From assembly GCA_021162285.1 (NCBI GenBank), contig JAGGYZ010000321.1, positions 1 to 7,503 on the forward strand: 7,503 bases of DNA, given 5' to 3'. The position numbers and the translations under genes were made by a program. This stretch comes from Candidatus Fermentibacteraceae bacterium (GTDB lineage: Bacteria > Fermentibacterota > Fermentibacteria > Fermentibacterales > JCC-6). The notes beneath the pieces are model-generated. The model saw only the letters and a list, made by a program, of their open reading frames with translations, was not told where the DNA came from and did no database searches. Shown here piece after piece: positions 5,108 through 7,503 of this stretch (position 1 is its first letter; each line of letters opens with the position of its first letter).

Positions 5108-5722
5108 TTACTCTCCCGGAACAATTCCCATTTTTTCAAGAACTCTGATTACCTCAACGGCGGACTCTTCAGGACTCTGCAGGTCTGTATGCAGGTGAAC
5201 TTCAGGGCTCTTCGGCACTTCGTACGGTGCACTGATTCCTGTGAATGAGGGAATGATTCCAGCTCTGGCTTTTTTGTAGAGACCTTTGGGGTCCCTGTCT
5301 TCAGCCACAGCCAGGGGAGCATCAACAAAGACCTCAACAAAATCACCATCATTCTGTATTTCTCTTGCTCTGTTCCGGTCTGCAGTGTACGGGCTTATAA
5401 AAGCAACAAGGTTAATTATCCCGAAACTTGTGAACAGCCTGGAAACTTCACCGATTCTGCGGATGTTTTCAGTTCTGTCTTCAGGGGAGAATCCGAGATC
5501 GCTGTTCAAACCCTGCCTGATATTGTCACCATCGAGAATTGCTGTGCGGATTCCTCTCGCATGGAGCATTCTTGACACATAGTTGGCAACCGTTGACTTC
5601 CCCGAACCACTGAGTCCGGTAAACCAGATAGTGGCACCTTTGTGGTTGTTGAGTTCTTCGATGTCTTCTCTTCCTGTTGCGTGATCGTGCCAGGTGAGGT
5701 TTCTATCCGCAGCTGTGGTCAT
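5108..5722 (-). CDS. cysC: Adenylylsulfate (APS) kinase
   Basis: 204 residues, the usual length for CysC (about 200). It phosphorylates APS at the 3' position with ATP to give PAPS, used in sulfate assimilation or as donor for sulfotransferases, in the cytosol. Visible signatures: Walker A GLSGSGKST (36-44); DGDNIRQGLNSDLGFS (64-79) for APS binding; RTENIRRIGEVS (83-94); ISPYTADRNRAR; and DPKGLYKKARAG followed by FTGISAPYE, the lid segment. All expected residues look intact, and there is no fused sulfurylase domain. The ATG at 5722 has AAGGAG 7 bases upstream. It heads an operon with the MFS gene and diverges from purC across 117 bases. No ATP sulfurylase gene (cysD, cysN or sat) lies in the window. 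Confidence 0.95.
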   Translation of the reverse strand: MTTAADRNLTWHDHATGREDIEELNNHKGATIWFTGLSGSGKSTVANYVSRMLHARGIRTAILDGDNIRQGLNSDLGFSPEDRTENIRRIGEVSRLFTSFGIINLVAFISPYTADRNRAREIQNDGDFVEVFVDAPLAVAEDRDPKGLYKKARAGIIPSFTGISAPYEVPKSPEVHLHTDLQSPEESAVEVIRVLEKMGIVPGE

Positions 5723-5839
5723 TAGTTCTCCTTAATTGTGTTCGGGTTGAGCGAGAAATATACAAAGGTTGGTCAAACTGGTGGGAAATTCCGTATCTTA
5801 CCGCTGTAGAATAATCAAAAAACAGTTACTGGAGGAAAA
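5723..5839. promoter_or_regulatory. Divergent promoter region of cysC and purC
   Basis: These 117 bases must hold promoters for both genes. Toward purC, TTGGTC (5769-5774) and TATCTT (5794-5799) are 19 bases apart, which is long. Toward cysC a TATATT box is visible but without a good -35 at normal distance. I see no recognisable riboswitch or operator. Confidence 0.35.
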
Positions 5840-6802
5840 ATGAAGAACAAGGAAGCTGTTATCAGAGCGAACCTTAACAACTGTCTTACAGAAACCGCAG
5901 GTCTGGGAATCGGAAATTGCAAGAGGGGTAAAGTTCGTGATATTTACGACCTTGGAGACAGCCTTCTTCTAGTAACAACCGACAGACAAAGTGCCTTTGA
6001 CCGTGTTCTTGCTTCAGTGCCCTTCAAGGGTCAGGTTCTGAACAGGGTAAGTGCCTGGTGGTTCCGTCATACGGAACACATAGTGCCAAACCATGTTATC
6101 AGCATCCCACACCCGAATGCCACACTGGGCAGAAAAATGGAAGTGTTCCCTGTGGAGTTTGTTATGAGGGGGTACCTCACAGGAAGCAGCAGCACAAGCG
6201 CCTGGACCCTTTACAACAGAGGAGACAGAAACATCTGCGGAAATGTGCTTCCCGACGGAATGGTCAAGAATCAGAAGTTCCCTGTGGCCCTGATAACTCC
6301 TACGACAAAAAGTGATGAGCACGACCAGTCAATAACGCCTGAGGAAATTGTTTCGTCAGGGCTGATGTCGCAGAATGACTGGGACAATGCGTCGGAAATT
6401 GCAAAGGATCTGTTTGCTTTCGGTGTAAAAACTGCTGCGCAGAGAGGTCTCATACTGGTTGATACAAAGTACGAGATGGGCAAAGATGAGAACGGTAACA
6501 TCGTTCTTATCGACGAGATTCACACACCGGACAGCTCCCGTTACTGGCTTGCTGAAAGCTTTGAGGAACGGCTTGTCCAGGGGCTTGAGCCAAAAAATAT
6601 AGACAAGGAATTCCTCCGTCTGTGGTTCCGCGACAACTGCGACCCCTACAATGACGAAACTCTTCCCCAGGCCCCAGCCGATCTTGTAACGGAACTTTCT
6701 TCAAGGTACATCACACTGTTTGAGATGATAACAGGGGAGGAATTCGAGCCGGTTGAAGGCGACCCGGCACAAAACCTTGTGAGTGCTGTGAAGAAGCTCT
6801 GA
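5840..6802 (+). CDS. purC: Phosphoribosylaminoimidazole-succinocarboxamide (SAICAR) synthase
   Basis: 320 residues. It joins CAIR and aspartate with ATP hydrolysis to make SAICAR in de novo purine synthesis, in the cytosol. Family signatures in order: GKVRDIYD (30-37), TTDRQSAFD (46-54), VEFVMRGYLTGSS (105-117), TPTTKSDEHD (153-162), LVDTKYEMG (206-214) and IDEIHTPDSSRYW (224-236). It is of the long type (about 300 residues, as in yeast Ade1), not the roughly 240-residue type of E. coli. It has about 18 extra residues after the usual FEMITGEEF end. The ATG is preceded by GGAGG at 4 bases. No other purine gene is adjacent. A hairpin 90 bases after the stop probably ends the transcript. Confidence 0.96.
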   Translation: MKNKEAVIRANLNNCLTETAGLGIGNCKRGKVRDIYDLGDSLLLVTTDRQSAFDRVLASVPFKGQVLNRVSAWWFRHTEHIVPNHVISIPHPNATLGRKMEVFPVEFVMRGYLTGSSSTSAWTLYNRGDRNICGNVLPDGMVKNQKFPVALITPTTKSDEHDQSITPEEIVSSGLMSQNDWDNASEIAKDLFAFGVKTAAQRGLILVDTKYEMGKDENGNIVLIDEIHTPDSSRYWLAESFEERLVQGLEPKNIDKEFLRLWFRDNCDPYNDETLPQAPADLVTELSSRYITLFEMITGEEFEPVEGDPAQNLVSAVKKL

Positions 6803-6808
6803 GCAGTC

Positions 6809-6877
6809 ATGAACAACTGGAAACTGGACAAACTCAAAGACAACGAGTTTCAGCGGATGAAGAAGACTCTTGTCTGA
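6809..6877 (+). CDS. Possible 22-residue ORF directly after purC
   Basis: ATG at 6809, six bases after the purC TGA and in the same frame, reads MNNWKLDKLKDNEFQRMKKT, then LV, before TGA at 6875-6877. It is lysine-rich and could form one amphipathic helix. There is no proper ribosome site, so expression would need reinitiation after purC or read-through of its stop. It may equally be a decayed extension of purC or chance. Confidence 0.25.
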   Translation: MNNWKLDKLKDNEFQRMKKTLV

Positions 6878-6891
6878 TGGTACCGTGCATG

Positions 6892-6930
6892 CTGCGTCAA
6901 TGAACTGTACTGTTGACGCAGAATTTATAT
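6892..6930 (+). terminator. Hairpin after purC, probable terminator
   Basis: CTGCGTCAA (6892-6900) pairs perfectly with TTGACGCAG (6913-6921) around a 12-base loop. It is followed by AATTTATATT, AT-rich but not a clean T-tract. Its position between purC and the next gene suits a terminator. It could also be an operator-like inverted repeat for the downstream gene. Confidence 0.5.
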
Positions 6931-6969
6931 TGCCTGCATTGGAACTCTTAATTTGACTGCAGAGGCAAC

Positions 6970-7224
6970 ATGGAAAAAGAAAACAAACCGGAACTGAAGC
7001 TGTCTCCATTCGGCAGCCTGTTCAGGTTCATCGGATTGTGGCTGGGTTTTACCGGCCTTTATGCCGCGTTTTCCGTGTGCCCTTTCTGCGGTCAGCCCGG
7101 GTGTCCTGTGGGGCTTGCTACTTCAGGAGCTGTAGGCGGTTTCTTTACCCTGTGCTTCCAAGACTGGAAGCGTCTTTTAGCTTACCTGCGCGACAGAAAA
7201 AAGCAGAAGCATCATCACAGTTGA
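6970..7224 (+). CDS. Small two-helix membrane protein with a Cys-rich loop, unidentified
   Basis: 84 residues, not a family I recognise. A charged N-terminus (MEKENKPELK) is followed by a hydrophobic segment at about 18-36. A short loop comes next with C37-x2-C40-x4-C45 (CPFCGQPGCP). A second hydrophobic segment lies at about 46-63 and contains C62. The tail is basic, ending KKQKHHHS. The three closely spaced cysteines and the histidine-rich tail could bind metal or act in redox chemistry, but that is inference. The ATG has AGAGG 4 bases upstream. It stands alone after the post-purC hairpin. Codon use and GC content resemble purC, supporting a real gene. The membrane helices favour an inner-membrane location. 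Confidence 0.6.
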   Translation: MEKENKPELKLSPFGSLFRFIGLWLGFTGLYAAFSVCPFCGQPGCPVGLATSGAVGGFFTLCFQDWKRLLAYLRDRKKQKHHHS

Positions 7225-7367
7225 TAGACCTATCCGGAAACAAATCACCGCACTAGTTCCCAACATATGTCGCAGAAGAACAACTGGTTAGGGTTCTCGT
7301 TATCATCATTCGGTAATCTGACATTTCTAAACAGTTACACAGTTCATCATTACAAAATGGCACAAGC
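7225..7367. other. AT-rich intergenic region, nothing recognised
   Basis: Between the small membrane protein and the convergent gene at the right edge I find no clear terminator, repeat copy or RNA gene. A loose AGAAC/GTTCT inverted pair around 7276-7296 is the only structure seen, and it is weak. Confidence 0.3.
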
Positions 7368-7503
7368 TCAATACCTGTAGAATATTCTATCGGCTGTACT
7401 GCTCCAGGTCATGTTTTTTCGGATACGGTTTGAATATGGTGCGTGCCGCAGTTTAAAGCTATCTATTTTCAGCTTACAACAAATCTCTATTAATACTTTA
7501 ACC
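7368..7503 (-). CDS. 3' end of a probable GT4-type glycosyltransferase (partial)
   Basis: The minus strand is open from the right edge for 44 codons to TGA at 7368-7370. The peptide ends KNMTWSSTADRIFYRY. A Trp-x-x-x-Ala segment followed by a short helix ending in Tyr, right at the C-terminus, is typical of GT4-like glycosyltransferases (the usual form being like TWEKTAERLLEVY). The start is outside the window. The piece is AT-rich compared with purC, as glycan-synthesis genes often are. Only the tail is seen, so the family call rests on one motif and could be wrong. Confidence 0.45.
   Translation of the reverse strand, partial: VKVLIEICCKLKIDSFKLRHAPYSNRIRKNMTWSSTADRIFYRY

Noticed and set aside
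6014..6322. Antisense ORF inside purC
   Set aside because: It is a shadow of a highly conserved enzyme gene, with no ribosome site and no protein-like composition.

Overview
The window looks like a piece of a Gram-negative bacterial chromosome. Four observations support this: secreted beta-barrel-like proteins with Sec signal peptides and an aromatic last residue, a 12-helix MFS permease, Shine-Dalgarno-led genes, and hairpin terminators. I cannot name the organism. The long-form PurC and the families of small outer-membrane proteins would fit an environmental lineage, for example a delta-proteobacterial or FCB-type candidate phylum, but that is a guess.

Left half (1-2600) is accessory in character. 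It starts with the last codons of a plus-strand gene, then a structured non-coding stretch. Next is a minus-strand two-gene operon: a small winged-helix protein followed, with a GTGA overlap, by a minimal nucleotidyltransferase. The layout resembles a compact AbiE-like or MNT-type toxin-antitoxin module. A perfect palindrome lies over its putative -10 box. Then comes a minus-strand outer-membrane beta-barrel gene. These two modules are separated and bordered by five copies of a short repeat with the core GGCACCCC, all in the same orientation: copy A, then the NTase operon, copies B-C-D, the barrel gene, and copy E. I do not recognise this repeat. It is the most interesting unexplained structure here.

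Middle (2650-3830): two tandem paralogous beta-barrel-like genes of about 160 residues on the plus strand. A good intrinsic terminator sits between them and a second, probably bidirectional one follows them.

Right half (3828-7503) is mostly housekeeping. A minus-strand operon encodes APS kinase (cysC) followed two bases later by an MFS permease that starts with TTG. Divergent from it on the plus strand is purC (SAICAR synthase, de novo purine synthesis). After a hairpin comes a small Cys-containing two-helix membrane protein that I do not recognise. At the right edge a minus-strand gene enters; its last 44 codons resemble the C-terminus of a GT4-type glycosyltransferase.

Functional links visible here are limited to two operons (wHTH-NTase and cysC-MFS) and the co-directional barrel pair. 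Nothing ties purC to its neighbours beyond sharing an intergenic region with cysC.
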